A stretch of 64,000 nt of DNA from Epiperipatus broadwayi (lineage: Eukaryota > Onychophora > Udeonychophora > Euonychophora > Peripatidae): NCBI GenBank assembly GCA_028023455.1, contig JAQFVV010012434.1, positions 3,354,928-3,418,927 on the forward strand. The letters are read 5' to 3'. The notes under the pieces were generated by a model. The model ran no database searches. It was given only the letters and a program-made list of their open reading frames with translations, and was not told the origin of the DNA. The first letter of the stretch is position 1; each line of letters begins with the position of its first letter. This document shows, one piece after another, positions 35,780 through 49,580 of this stretch. The translations under genes were made by a program, and so were the position numbers.

Positions 35780-37889
35780 GTAAATATTTATTACAGAAAA
35801 GCCCTGAGATAATTATTATAAGTTTTAATGAATATTTATTAATAGAAACCCTGAGATTATGTAGTTATTGAATAAATAAAACAAAATTATATAAGTATGA
35901 AATCATTTGTTGAAATATTATAAAAAATATATATATTATATTTTAAAAGCTTATTAATAATCAATATTTAAATCCCTGAGAAATTATATATGTACATTGA
36001 TTATTTATTTTGTTTGTAAATCTGGTGTGAGTGTGTTCATGAAGGTTAGGGTCTTATAAAGGCTCAACCATATGGGAATGCATTTTCAGTACACACAAAC
36101 ACAATCAGAAGTGCATTTTCAGTTTCTGTTGATACAATTTTCATTTTAGTACAGCTAATCTCTTACTCACTAAGTCTCTTCCAAATAAATTTAGAATATG
36201 AGGTTGCAATTTGGTTTGCCCCATGTGTTGGATATCAATCAGCTAAAGGTTTAAACTTTTCACTGGTTAAGTGGACATAGTGAATATTTAAAAAATTATG
36301 TTAAGCCACAAATTTTATCATAATATATGGTTGTATTACTCAAAAAATATTTAATATATATTATTTGAAATATGAAACATCAAAGATGTAATGAAGCTGA
36401 AAAAAATATAGTCATTGATATTCAAAGTAATAAAAAAAAAGAATACAAGTTACTATTTCTAATAATTATTTTCATATTTTTTCATAAATTCAAAATTATC
36501 ATGCATACAACTTACAATTATATTTTTGTTAGTAAGTTAGTTGGATTCATCATAATTTTTTTTTAAAAATTGATATATAATAACACTTACTTAAGGTAAT
36601 CCATCACTTGAAAACTTGGTAGAATAAAGACATTATTACCTTTCATTTTTTCTAGTAGCCCTTCAAAATGTATTTCCATACATGGGTTTGCAATGAATAT
36701 ATTATCCCTAATAACAAGTTATATTGATCAATAATTAGTATACTTTGAATATTATAATAAAGAACTTCAATACAGTTTGTAATTTATTAAAAAGTATTAC
36801 TAAAATAGTCACTATATACAAAATAAAATAATAAAATAAAAACTAAATGAAATACTAAATTCATTATAGAGTTAAGCTTGAGGCACATACGTTAGTAGTT
36901 TAGAGTCAGAGTGATGTAGTATTATTTATCCTATCTATATAGGCTTTGAGGGCTCATATTGCTTCATGCTATTATGACCATAAATTTAGTAATAGCTTCA
37001 TCAACTGCCACCTCTCTTTGCAATTGATATACAGCTTTGAAATTTATTTTGCAGTAGTCTATAATTGGCCTAAGTTTATATATATACTGTCAAAATCTTT
37101 ACTTTTAGCATTTATGCAGAGAAGACATTATAGAAAAATCTAAATCGGGTCATAATATTTGCAAAATATTTTTATCTTTGTTTCATATAACCTAATTCAA
37201 ATACTGGTCTCAATCTCACAATAGCAAAAAATGCATGTAATTCATATACATTTATGTAATTACAATCTATTTTTTTGATTAGCATATATGTTACTTTCAA
37301 TAATAATCTTTTCATATATTTTTTATTAAATATAAATTCAAATAATAATTTATATATATATATAATTATAGAATATATATAAATAAAAATTTACCATTGG
37401 CCCTCAATAATGTTATCTTCAAAGTACATCAGTAAGAAAGTTGTATTTTTTCAGATGCACTTTTTACGATGCTTGTTACCTCCTTGATATTAAAGAAACT
37501 AAAAGAAAAACAAAAAATTCAATTTAGTTGATCACAAAAATTATCATAATTTTTTTTTTCATCATAGAAAAATAAAACTTACCTTTATGGAAAATAGAAA
37601 GAACAATGGAAATGCTGTTGTAAAAAGCACGTGCGTAGACTGTGTAGATTTCCATTAATCTTTAGCAAAAACTGGATTTTATAATTTGAAATTTCTTGCA
37701 TGTTTTAAGTGTGTGTAATAATTATTCAACCTGGATAATTTATAAAAATAAACTAAGAAGGAATAAATCATATTTTGAACTTACTTAATCATTTATAATA
37801 TGCTTTATAATATCACACTTGTGATTATTTAATTAGACATAATTTCTTATCATGCAAACCTTATGATAAACTAAAACATAGTAGCCTTC

Positions 37890-37946
<57 letters not shown>

Positions 37947-40217
37947 GATATCAAAATGGAGATTTGTTTGCTAAAGAAGCAGCACAAATCTATTACATGA
38001 GAATTTCTAATCATCTCTCTAAATTATTAATATTACCAATCTCCATTTTGATATATGACACATCATAATATCAAGGCAATAAACAAATAATATAAAGGAA
38101 AATAGGCATGACTGCAGATTAGGACAGTATAGATATAATAACTGGTTACAGTTATTATGTTTTTGGAGAATTATTAAATTATAATTACTCATTTAATAGG
38201 CAAGACAGTTACAATTATGATTATTAATTTAAAAGTTGCATTAAATTTTATTACAGAATTTTAGTTTAATTTATTAGAAAACATTTAGAAGTTATAAATT
38301 CTATAACTAGCTTAAGAAACTTTAGAATAATTTAATTTTAGATTTATTTTAGAGAGCTCTGTGGGAAGAAATGTTACCAATAATCTTCTTAGGGCTAAGC
38401 TGTCTGGCATTATAGTGGCACTGTTATTTCTTTGGGAAAGCTGTTCTCTGGTATTCTTGGTGGACTGTTGGTCTTGAACACCTCCATTCCTATAGACCAG
38501 TCTGCCAAAGGAAGATGGCAAATTTGTAAGCCTTCTAGCTACTCATTTTCATTGTCAAAATGGGCATAGTTTCTGGTAGCAAGTGCTTGGTTTATTTAGA
38601 GAGTGAACTTACAATGCTAAATTTTTTTTTTGTATTAACTCTTCGATCACCCCACCCCCTGAAAAATCTATTAACTTGTTTACAGTTTATAAGTTTAAAA
38701 TCCAGTGTTAAGATTTTAGAAAAGACAAAAGCAAAGTCTAAATGAATAGTAAAATAGTGGTTGAAGTATTTTGCTTTGTCTTAAAATTTATTTTAAACCT
38801 GTTTTAAAGTCTGTTCTTGGTTCCCACACAAATTAAACCATGTGCTTGTGGCATGATATTTGCCAAGAAACAGGCAATCTTTTAAAACAAATTTAAGTTC
38901 TGTAAACATTTTGTTATATACATAACCTTATCACCACTAGAATTGAAATTATATGTGAGTTTCAAAGCTAAATAATGAATAAATTTATACATCTTCATTT
39001 TAATAAATTAAAGATTTATAATTAATAATTTGGTTTTAATGTTAATAAACAGTTTTGAATTACAGCTCCCTTGCATATATATAAGTGTTCATACATATAT
39101 TACAATGCCTACACAGATACACATTTAATTGAAATATATGAATATATACAATATACATGTACATACATTAATATACATAAATGTATGTGAATATATATGG
39201 ACTTGGAGGGGTTTCAATACAGGATAATACTATAAAACATAATAGGTGAAATGGGATTCCGGTTAATAAATACCATTTCAATATTATAATATCTAAAATA
39301 TTATGTATAAATATAATAGATATAAGAGCAAAATATTAGAATTTTAATATTTTCCAATAAGTTACATGATTTTCAAAATGGAAAATGGAAAAAATGTGCC
39401 TTATTGAAATTTTTTTATTTTTATAAAGCATAAATAATTATTATATAATTTATTCATAGTAATGAATAAAAAATAACTGACAAAAAATGAATAACTGCAT
39501 TTGTGTTTTTTTTTCAAAGTGTAAAAGCAATGATGATGAGGCTTCAGAAAAATTAAATATCTCATTAATTAAACCTGATAACTACACAAAATTTTACAAA
39601 TTTGTATATAAATAATATACACGTGTTAAAATCAAAAATGCAAACTTGTATTACATACTACAAAATAAGGTCAATGTAAATATTGTAATGTAAGGATGCA
39701 TTGTAAATAAAATGAGCTAGGTGACACAATGATGCAAATTTTCAGTGACAATTAAGAAGAGAATAATAGGCAAAACATAAAAAATTTTCTAAACAGCCTT
39801 TATGAAATAAGATATTTTATAATAACTATCTCACAAATTGTAAACTAAATTATGAAAAATTCATAATATTGGTTTCCAAGATAATTTCTCTTCAATTGCT
39901 CTAAGCCTTATTAACACTTTGATCTTGTAATTATTTAGCATATCTTGCCCTCTGCCCCTAATTCGTTTGGATACAGCACTTCAGATATAATTTGATATTT
40001 TATTTTTAAAAATTGAATTTTCAATATATTTTTCTTCCAAAATAAAATATGAACAATGTATTTTTAAAACATTTTAAACATTATTGATTTAAAATAAATG
40101 TAAAATGCATATTACTTCTATCTGAAATCGTTAGGTTTTCAATACTCAGAAAAAGACAATTTTTTTTTTACAAAGTAATAAACATAAACTATTTTGAAGA
40201 TTTTAAAAAAACATACT
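35780..40217. other. AT-rich stretch with AT microsatellite and a MITE-like hairpin
   Basis: A long (AT)n run is at about 37892-37942. Directly after it, 17-bp inverted ends at 37948-37964 and 38038-38054 (atatcaaaatggagatt and complement) enclose a 107-bp MITE-like element. Several short open frames (36372, 36946, 38560) are AT-driven. None resembles a known protein. Confidence 0.55.
38312..38521 (-). other. Unassigned 69-codon frame of less AT-biased composition
   Basis: The minus-strand frame starts with ATG at 38521 and reads a mixed, non-AT-driven sequence (MPSSFGRLVYRN..., LALRRLLVTFLP) for about 55 codons before becoming Asn/Lys-rich. It stands out from the poly-Ile/Asn/Phe frames elsewhere. 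I recognise no domain. It could be an exon, a gene fragment captured by a transposon, or chance. Confidence 0.2.
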
Positions 40218-40329
40218 TTGTTGTGAGAAGTTTTTTTTTTTTTCATGTGTCATAGCATCAGCCAGGAAGTGAGCCCACTAACCTGAGACAACTGCTCGAC
40301 CACCAATGCTTGACTTGTTGTAAGAAGTT
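40218..40329 (-). mobile_element. tRNA-derived SINE (family G), internally deleted
   Basis: TTGTTGTGAGAAGTT (40218-40232) and TTGTTGTAAGAAGTT (40315-40329) form a 15-bp target-site duplication with one mismatch. The minus-strand body (gtcaagcattggtggtcgagca...ctcacttcctggctgatgctatgacacatg) lacks about 25 bases between the A-box and B-box compared with the copy at 44887. It ends in a poly(A) of about 12. Confidence 0.8.
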
Positions 40330-43300
40330 GTAGCAAAAAAGTGTAAACAAACCAAAAACTGATTCATACATTCCAATAAATTACACCAAAAATACTTATT
40401 TTAGGAGCATATTTATAACTTTTTTTAAAGTACAACTTTTGATAAAAATGAAAACTAAAGTCTATAAGGATTAAACAGAAAAAAATAAGTTTTTATGGCA
40501 AATAGAAGCAAAAATATATACTGCTACTGATGTATCAGTATACAACAAATGAACAAAAATGCCATTTTGTCAAAATGGAGAGATATGATACAAGTGGTTG
40601 AACATTAGAATTTTGATTTATAACTAATCAGGTTTAATGATATGACATAACTAATAAAGAGATTTTTCAAGAATATAATACAGAAAACATTAAATTGATA
40701 TAATTTATAATTTAGAAGTTGGCTATTATTTAATATTTCGCAATGAACTTTTGAGAAGCTGCTTTGATGTTCTAATTTTTTTATATTAAATGTTTTACAT
40801 TTTCTATATAATGTTTTATTTATTTGAAAAATTTGATTCATAATTTCGAATAAATTGATTTATTAATAATATATAAATGTAGCATGGTACATATTTCATA
40901 AATTGTACAGAATTTGCTATTTAAGATTTTTATAATTACTTCCAAATAAAAAAGAAAATTAAATAAAGGAAATAGCAATAACTATTAATTATAATTGGTA
41001 ATTGTTAAAAAAGGATTAATTTTAATTGTAATTCAAAATTTATAGAATTTTTTAAAAATTCAAAATAACTGTTGCCTGCAATGAGGCAAAAAAGTAATAT
41101 TTTTACTTTAATATGTTTATTAAAAAGATTTGATTACAAAAATTCAATTGTCCAACTCAGAATAAAATATCTAATTTTGCAAATAAATTAAAACAACAAT
41201 TGTAATCTAATAATTAATTATTTAATTGAATTTTCAAATTAAATGACAATTATGAAATAACCTTTGTTTATCTTTAAAATTATAGACTAAACTGGCTTTT
41301 GTATCTTTATTAAAACCAATAAATGCAAATCAATAACAATATCCATAATATATTTAAATAATCCAATGGGTATTAAATAACAAAAAATATTAATATCATT
41401 ATTAGAATAATTTATAAAGCAAATTTCTTTAATTTTATATTTCCAAAGTTACTTATTTCATAACCAACATTTACTTTAAAAATCCAGTTATGCATTTAAT
41501 TGTCATATTATAATATGTATTATATACATATAATGTAATACCTAGAGTGATAAATTTCCAAGCATTTTTTATTTTTAATTCAATGTCCTCAATATCGAAC
41601 TCATCTACATTATAATAAAGTAATGATTTTGATACTAAGGGGAATAACATTCATACAATCCATACTATATATTTATCAGTATTTTTAAACAGATACACAT
41701 GCACTGTTTAAATCTCATAATATACAGTAAATGTTAAAATTTCACAAGTTTTAATATGCATAATAAAAAAAAATGAAGTAAATAATATAAAATAATCATG
41801 CTCTCAATCAAAGATACTTATGATTGGTCTATATCATAGCCTTTAGGTATAAAAATAATATAACCACTCTTATCTTTTTAATGTCTTTATCATGTGGCTT
41901 GGATCCAGAGTTTCCTTATATTCAAAAAAAATGATATGGGTTAAATATGACAGTGCATTGCATATCTAGTAGTTGATTCCCATCTGTTTAGAATAACAGT
42001 TTGAAACTGTGCTAGTAAATAGTAGTCAATTACATTGATCAGTATTGTAAAATTCTACCTTTTTATACATATATCATCATCATTAGATCTTTAATTAAAG
42101 ATTGAATAAAACATTTAATGAATACTCCATAATCTACTACAGATCTACATAATTGATTTAAGCAAGCAAAATGAACTTTTTTCCTCTTCAGTTAATTGGC
42201 ATATCTCTATATATGGCCTATGCAATTTAATTTCTCTCCCATCAGGCACTCAATCTCATAATTTGAATTTTTTTTATCCATCTTATCTTTCAATTTTCTT
42301 TCATTATATAAGATTAAAATATCAATCTATCCATATATAAATTTTTTTAAATACAATTACAGGAATAATTTTGACTTACTTTTCCCCCATAATTTTTGAG
42401 TTGGTGTTTTACTGTTGACAAGATAAGATAGTGATTAGCTACAGCTAACATTATTTTATATAATTACTAGTTATAGAACATTAAAAAAAATAAAACAAAT
42501 TTAAATTTTTTTTAAAAAAGATGAGAAAAATCAGTGAAGTATGAAATAAAAAATGTAATCAAATGGATTAAAAAAAATAAACTTGTCTATAGAAACTTAA
42601 GTTTATCAAATGAAGCTTTTAGCTGGGAAGTCCACAATATGTGTAATAGGTTAATAAGTTAGTAGATATTTTTTTTATAACTCTAGGAATGTACAGACCT
42701 TCTTTACTAAAAAAAAAAAATCTAAAATAAAAAACAGCAACTTTTTAAATAAAGAAAGTCTGCACATTTCTGTATTTATGATTAATTATCTTTATAGTTC
42801 ACTTATCTTCTCATTCTAAAATACACACATATGTAATGCATAATTTAAATTCATTGCACATTTATATAAATGTCTGTGTATAGTGAGATTGTAGTGACAA
42901 AGTAATGCTGGATGGTTGATATAAAAAATGGAGTTGAACCTTAATAATCTAAAATGGAAGATGATTGAAATATTCTATAATATAAATAGTTACATTACTG
43001 CCTAATAAATCACAGTAAAAAATGTTTTATTAAATAAAATATTAATACATTTTATTATTTTTTTAGTGATGTTTATTATGAACAATTTAAATAAAATTTC
43101 ACACTTAATTCAAATTTGCAGATTTTTCATAAATAATTTATTGTAATACTTCATCAATAATTTGATTTGAAACAAATACTGATCCTTCTTTTGTAGGATT
43201 GTTAAAAGAGAGAATTTACTGAATTCATTACAATTGGTTCAGTAAATTACATATATATTTACCCCTTAAATTAGAAAAGTAATTGGTAGTTATATAAAAT

Positions 43301-43336
43301 ATTACAAATAATGACACAAAATAGTTTATATACTTT
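40330..43336. other. AT-rich non-coding stretch with a short hairpin
   Basis: Inverted segments at 42687-42706 and 42750-42770 (gaatgtacagaccttcttta and near-complement) form a hairpin across an A-rich loop, perhaps a MITE relic. The frame at 40605-40841 is AT-driven. No gene recognised. Confidence 0.55.
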
Positions 43337-43444
43337 CTAATAGTCACACCAACACCATTTCTTATGCTTGCACATAACTGTTATTAAAACAGGCAAAATT
43401 ACTGTATGGAGGGTTTTGCCTGTTTTAATAATATTTTCTAATTG
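43337..43444 (-). mobile_element. Family B remnant (short foldback)
   Basis: The segment cttatgcttgcacataactgttattaaaacaggcaaaa is the family B 3' region in minus orientation, joined to a short inverted piece ttttgcctgttttaat. The product is a hairpin around attactgtatggaggg. The flanks tttctaatag (43337-43346) and ttctaattgg (about 43435-43444) may be a short, diverged target duplication. No ribozyme part. Confidence 0.65.
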
Positions 43445-44880
43445 GTTCACTAGCAACTAACTAAATGTATAATTAATTATATTAATTAATTATAATACTT
43501 TTGAGCTGGAATAATTTAGTCTGTTGATAAAGTAACCTTCTGGCTATGCATAATGTTTATTTTTTATCATAGGAAATAAAAAATCTTTGTGTAGAATCAA
43601 TATTTTTATCATATTTATTTCATTAATTTTATTAGCAAATGAGTAATAATAATTAGTGATTTTTTGCTTGGAAGCTTGTAAGAAGTTCAAGTACCTTGAA
43701 GGCAGACTTTTGATCAATTATCCTTAAACTTTAGATTTTGCCATTCTACTACTGTACTTAACCATGAAGGATAGCAAATGAATAATTATATTGTTAATAA
43801 GCCATTCAAATAACATTATTAAAATTTTTATTTCTATCAATTAATTCATAAATTGACCTAATTTATAACAATTTATCAGCAATAAATAATACAGCTAAGT
43901 AAATGAATAATTAATAAGTATACTATTAAACAATTTATCAGAATCCTGAATTATTAATAAGAATACGAAAAGTTCAGTAGCTGATAGCCTTACAATTTAA
44001 TCAGAAAAACATATATGATTGAATAAATAATTGATGAAGAATATCTTCAGACAAATGTAAAATTAAATAAATTAAGAAGGTTCATTGTATATAAAAATAT
44101 GATTCCCTCACTGGTAGAGTCTCATTAGCTGTTATGATGATGACCTAGAGAACAAATCCTGAGTAAAGCTGAAAATTATTGACATACAATCATTTTTTTT
44201 TCTTTTTTTTTTTTGCAGTCTGTACATCAAAATTTATTTTGAAAAATGCTCAAACAAATCAGCCAGTGAGCTATAGAGGATATCACTCTAAACTATGAGG
44301 GATAAAACAATTGAACGGTTTCTTGCTTAAAAGTTCATAAAAAGGATGGACACTGGAAGTGAGAAAACTAGTGCTAGCTACAGTACAGAGACTTGAGTTT
44401 CAGGATATTATCCAGGGTAATACCCATATGATCAATTCAGATTAATCTGGAATCTTTGCTTCTTGGTTAAGAATAGCTTGATAACTATTTACTAACCATT
44501 GCTGAATAGCTATCTGGGTTGACTGTAATCCATTTACCTGAAAGAACAATACAAACCTCAATTTTAACTTAATCTGGCTTGAATTCTACATTAGATTATT
44601 AGTGTTGCAGATAAATGCACTAACTATTTTGCTAAGAATCATTTTGAAGTTTCTGAAATTTATAATAGCAAAAAAAAACAGCTGCTTTGTCACAAGCCAT
44701 TTAATTTATTTGGACCTTATGTTATGAGCAGCTAATCCAATGAGTATGAAACGGGCTGAAGAGATCATGATTTTTGATTGATTCCTTAATTATAAAAAAA
44801 AAAAAGATGAAGTTAAAAAAATAAAAGTTAAAATAAACTTTATCTTTTCTAGCCATTTTGGTTCTTATTTTTTCTTATTT
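43445..44880. other. AT-rich non-coding stretch
   Basis: No gene or repeat recognised. Confidence 0.55.
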
Positions 44881-44986
44881 TTTTTTCTCATGTGTCATAG
44901 CATCAGCCGGGAAGCGAACCCGCTAAACCGGGACAACTGTTTGTAAAGTCTCTACCGCTGACCTCTCGACCATCAATACTTGACTA
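44881..44986 (-). mobile_element. tRNA-derived SINE (family G), best-preserved boxes
   Basis: On the minus strand: agtcaagtattga, A-box TGGTCGAGAGG, gtcagcggtagagac, then B-box GGTTCGCTTCC, ccggctgatgctatgacacatgag and an A-rich tail. This copy is markedly richer in G and C than the surrounding DNA, so it is likely the youngest of the three. Both edges are T-runs on the plus strand, so the target duplication cannot be delimited. Confidence 0.85.
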
Positions 44987-47590
44987 TTTTTTTTTTATAC
45001 AGTTGAGACATGCTACAGCATTTCTATCTAATGTAAAGTACTATACACAGACTGCAAACAAAATATTTATATATTAATAAAACCTAAAAGGAAAAATGAA
45101 TTCAACAACAATTATATTTATTTTTATAAAGAATGAAAAAATGTAAATAACATTTTAATTAATTACTGACACGTATCAAATAAATTGTAGCAAATGACAC
45201 ACACAGATATTAGACTTATAAAATTATAAGATCTTTATTAAGCAATATTTTTTTTCCATTAAAAAAAGCCCAAAACAATCGATACTAATATTAATAAGAC
45301 AAAATAGAATTTTACGATATCACCTTGGAATGTTTAATTATTTATTTACTTTTTAATGTATTTATGTTACTATTTTGTCTGTCATTGTTTCTAAGGAAAT
45401 CTCAGTAAGTCCTGATCATGATTTTGTTTGTTCATATCTTTTCAAAGAATGAAAGGAAATAGGAAGTGTTATTGTTGGATTATTTTGAAAAGAAAATTTT
45501 TACCTGATGAGCAGGTATTTTAAACTTCCTTTTCCTAAATAAAAGTTAAAATTAATAATTTATTTCAAAATAAAACAAATAGATACTGAAAGCATATAAT
45601 ATATATAGTGAATTAAAATTTATTGTATGAAGTGTGTAAAAAAATGTAATTATTAGATATGTATTTATTTAACTATCGAACTGTCTAAATTTCATTAATT
45701 AGTGTGATGATGGTCTGGGGAAGAAGTCCAGAATAAAACTGAAAATTACTGAAATACAGTATCTGAAAATTTTCAAATAAATCCGGAATTTTTTTTCAGG
45801 TAATCATCTCATTTTTATCTAAGTAGACTCATTGGCCAATAAATTGTTATATAGTTATTTTTAGTTCAAGAACAAACTATAAACACCATTTAAAACTCTC
45901 AATAAGTATTCTTTAACTTTTCTTTCATTTAGTATTTCTCAACATTTGTGGAAAGCTGGTAGAAAAATATTGCTATGTAGTAAACTATTCCAGAATGTCT
46001 CATTTATTGAAAAAAACGTTTCCATCTTGAAATTCACTGTTTAAGTTGATTACTTAAATTACTTAATTCTATTTTTAAAACAGATGTTTAGAAGAAAGAT
46101 AATTTGTACATATGCTGTAAAGGTGGCAGAGTACCAAAGCTACAAAAGTTTTAAAGAATCTGTAATTAGTTTTAGATTTATATAGCTGGTCAAAATCTTG
46201 GATTTGAAATAATTGAACAATATTTGCAGCTTTTAAGTAATTTGTTTGGATGCTATATCTAGTATAGCAATACTTTTTGCCTGAATACATACTTATCATT
46301 CAAAAATCAATAATAGAGTCTGCAAATATTGAGTATTTGATCATTTGTGATCTCGATTTGAATGTTGCTAATCTCAAAAATATATTGTTAAGTTAAATAT
46401 TATCACTGCATTTTACTTAGTGAGAGGGAAGGGAAAAAAGGAAAAGACAATAAAAAAAAAGAGATAAGAGAAAAAGATGGATAGAGAAATAATAAAAATT
46501 GACAGCATCTATGTACATTAAAAATTATTATAAAACATTGATTTCTTTATGTTTATAAATTTTTAATATATCATATCTAATGTTACACATATATAGATAT
46601 ATTAATTTCAGTTTTTAGATATCTTTCTGAGTATGGATTTTCATCTTGAATTATTGATATAGCTCCAAAACAAAAACTTTTTAATTATCAGGACTCTAAA
46701 GCAAAGAGATTAATGTAAAATTTTGGAAGTCTATGTCTTTTATATGCCTATATTTTAATAAGATAACTGAATATTCTATGTCATTGCAATTTAAGATGAA
46801 TATTTTTACACCAATCATCTGTAGTGACAACGATTGTTATCACATCAAGTTAGCACACACTAGCTTTAATAGATTCAGTGGAGAAATAAAATTTATAAGA
46901 TATGATATTGTGCAGAACATATTGGACTTCAGTAACACAGTTTATTTAATTATGAATCTAAATTATAATGATGAATTAAAAACCTATCATTGAAATTTCA
47001 TTAATCAAGCTAAATATTTCTTCCTTATGATATCCATCTACTTTTTATTTTTACTATCTATCAAAACTGATATATTTCATTTTTTATTCTCTTCCATTTT
47101 AATAAAAGCCTTTTTTTTATTAGTTTTAATTCTTTTAGCATATTCTTCATTCTCATTATAAAAGTATAACTAAGTAAATAAATAAATAAAAAGATCTAGA
47201 TGTTTCTCTGCTTTTTATGTTTCTTCTGCTTTTCATGTAATTCATCTATTTATTATTTCAGTATTCTGTGTTCCAAAAATGGATATTATATATTGTTTCT
47301 CCAATTCTCATATAAACTTCATGTACAGTTCAAATTTATATCTCGCTTTTGCTTTCTTTCCACCAATGTTTCTCTAACATTGCCATATATCTTTTTACTA
47401 TTTATATTTTTAATTTTATTTATATATTCTCTTCTCATAATTTCAGGATTTTTTCTACTTTATTATTTTGTTTTAATTCTCATAATTATGAAAGTGGAAT
47501 ATATTTATTATACACCTTTCCAATGTATAACATATAATAATCACATTCCACTCTTCTTATACTTTAAAGCAAAATATATTTATTAATTTT
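44987..47590. other. AT-rich non-coding stretch
   Basis: No gene recognised. The frame at 46733-46993 (86 codons) has some non-AT codons but no motif I know. A purine-rich block lies at about 46426-46500. Confidence 0.5.
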
Positions 47591-47626
47591 AGTTTTGACT
47601 GTTCCTAGCAGTCTTCATCAGTTCTA
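47591..47626 (-). ncRNA. Hammerhead-like motif in the 3' region of PLE-1
   Basis: On the minus strand CTGATGA (47621-47615) is followed by A, then GACTG, loop CTAGGAA, CAGTC, then AAAAC where the consensus would be GAAAC. Stem II has five perfect pairs. Hammerheads are known in Penelope-like elements at this position, 3' of the endonuclease or in the pseudo-LTR. G12 is changed and I see no clear stem I partner, so this is a relic or a half-motif. Confidence 0.55.
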
Positions 47627-48231
47627 TAAAAATTTAAACATTATATCAATATAACAATATTTCATACATATATCTATTGTAATGTTACAATTTTACCAAC
47701 TTAATTATCAACATCACTTTATTCATTAAATTTACTATTGTATAACTTTAAAATCTACTTTACCCTTTATTTTATTATTATCATATTTATATTTATTCAC
47801 CTTTTACCTTTTCCATAATTTTATAAATTCAATGTAATATTTATGAAATCTTTCTTATATTACTATATTCATATATTTAACCTTATTTTACATATTACTA
47901 TATTCTTAAATTTAACCTTATTTTACATTTCACCTATTATCTTAATTTTTAATTATCTTATTCCATTCCTTAATTCCACTTTATCCATATTTTATTCCTG
48001 CTTTTTCCATTTACTTATTTTTATAAAATTATTTTAATCATTTTAATTCTTATATGTATTTTTATTTTTATTTCTTGCCTTATTATCTACTTATACTCTC
48101 TTTCCTCAACCATTTTCTATCCCATCATACATCCTAATTTATTTTTATCTATATACAGCTCCCTCTATTATTTATTATACAAACTACTTATTTATTTGAT
48201 TTCTTATTAGTTTTTACTTTTTATTTATTAT
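47627..48231 (-). other. Probable 3' untranslated region of PLE-1
   Basis: Lies between the endonuclease stop and the hammerhead-like motif. Strongly purine-rich on the minus strand (pyrimidine-rich on plus), like the coding part of PLE-1, which suggests it belongs to the same element. Long plus-strand frames here (for example 47843-48037) are shadows of this bias. Confidence 0.45.
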
Positions 48232-49580
48232 TTATTTTGATACTAAGATAGTTTGTAAACCGCCTTCTCTATTAATATTTGAATTTATCTTCTTTATTAA
48301 AATTGCCTCCCTTATTTTTCTATCCCTTCTATTACTTGCATAACTTATCATTCTAATATTCTCTTTTTCTAGTTTATGACCTGTCTCCATAAAATGCATA
48401 TATACTGGTGATCCTCTATCATATTTATGTTGTTTTAACCTAGTATATATTGAATTTTTCATCTCACCAACATATTTATCTGTAATTCCTTTATCCTTAC
48501 ATTTTCTACATTCTATCTCATAAACTCCATTTATGTATTTCTTCTCCCCACTTATATACCTATTATTTAAAATATCCATTACATTTTTCTTCATTTTATT
48601 CACTACTTCATACTTAATATTTAAAATTTTTTTATGAATTTTTTTAATAATATTATTAATTCCCCTTACTATACTACTATCATTAACTTTTATTCCTATG
48701 TATTCCTTCTTTTCCCTTCATCTTTTCCCTCTTTTTTATATAACTCTTCTATCTTTTTTATATTCTTTTTTATTACCTTTTCTGGATATTCATTTTTCTT
48801 AAAATCTTCTTTTATTCTATTATTTCCTTATCATATTCCTCTCCTTCATGACAATAATATTTTGCTCTATATACCTTAGAACTTGTAGCACTAATCTTAT
48901 GCTTTATATCCATATTAGAACTCCAATTCACTGCATTTGTAATACCCATTTTTCTATACCCTTCTGTTTTTACTTCACAGCTTTTCTCATTATACTCCTT
49001 TTTTATTATTATATCTAGATATTCCAATCTATTATTATTCTTCCATTTTGTTGTAAATGTATCTTCTTATCTATTTTATTTATTTTATCTATAAATCTTT
49101 TTATTTGTCTTTCACCTCTATTAAATATTAACAGAAAATCATCCACATATCTTTTAATTAATATTGGTGCATTTTCATCCCCTATCATTTGATCTTCCAT
49201 ATCCTGCATATAAATCTCATTCAATACCCCACTCAATGCATCTCCTATTAACAATCCTTCTTTCTGTTTATAAAACCTTCCATTAAACTCAAAAGTTATG
49301 TCTTTACAACATATTTCCCTCAAACTTTTTACTATCTCTATAGGTATTTCTATTTCCCTTTCCCTATCTTCCCTATATTTATTAATTGCCAAATTAATTG
49401 CTCTTTCTACATCAATATTCGTATACATGGAAACTACATCCATCTTTACCATTGTCAATCTATATTTACTAAATTCCTTTACTTTTGTCTTAATTTCATT
49501 TACTAATTCTTTATTATTCTTTATAAATGTCGTATTTTCTATATTTACATATTTACTGAAAACTAAAATCTTTTAAACAA
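48232..49580 (-). pseudogene. Penelope-like element PLE-1: reverse transcriptase and GIY-YIG endonuclease, frameshifted
   Basis: From 49580 downward: KMDVVSMYTNIDVERAI (RT palm motif with catalytic Asp), FEFNGRFYKQKEGLLIGDALSG (finger/palm motif), NEIYMQ, and KRYVDDFLLIF (YVDD catalytic site, about 49140). These lie in the 147-codon frame 49015-49458. The next frame (48812-49027) carries EYLDIIIKK, EGYRKMGIT and HKISATSSKVYRAKYYC, the thumb. A third (48232-48603) carries the endonuclease: EIECRKCKDKGI, KYVGEMKNSIYTRLKQHK, HFMETGHKL. Order and spacing are those of PLEs. The N-terminal part is missing and at least two frameshifts separate the blocks, so the copy is 5'-truncated and dead, though the endonuclease frame itself is open. 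Confidence 0.85.

Noticed and set aside
44881-44986. A genuine tRNA gene
   Set aside because: Boxes are tRNA-like, but the body does not close as a cloverleaf by eye, ends in an A-tail, and two further SINE copies with target duplications exist.
46733-46993. 86-codon plus frame as a gene
   Set aside because: No recognisable domain, no context, length within chance for the composition.
47200-48040. Plus-strand frames of 128 and 64 codons
   Set aside because: Phe/Leu/Ile/Tyr-rich translations of a pyrimidine-rich strand opposite the probable PLE-1 3' region; no motif.
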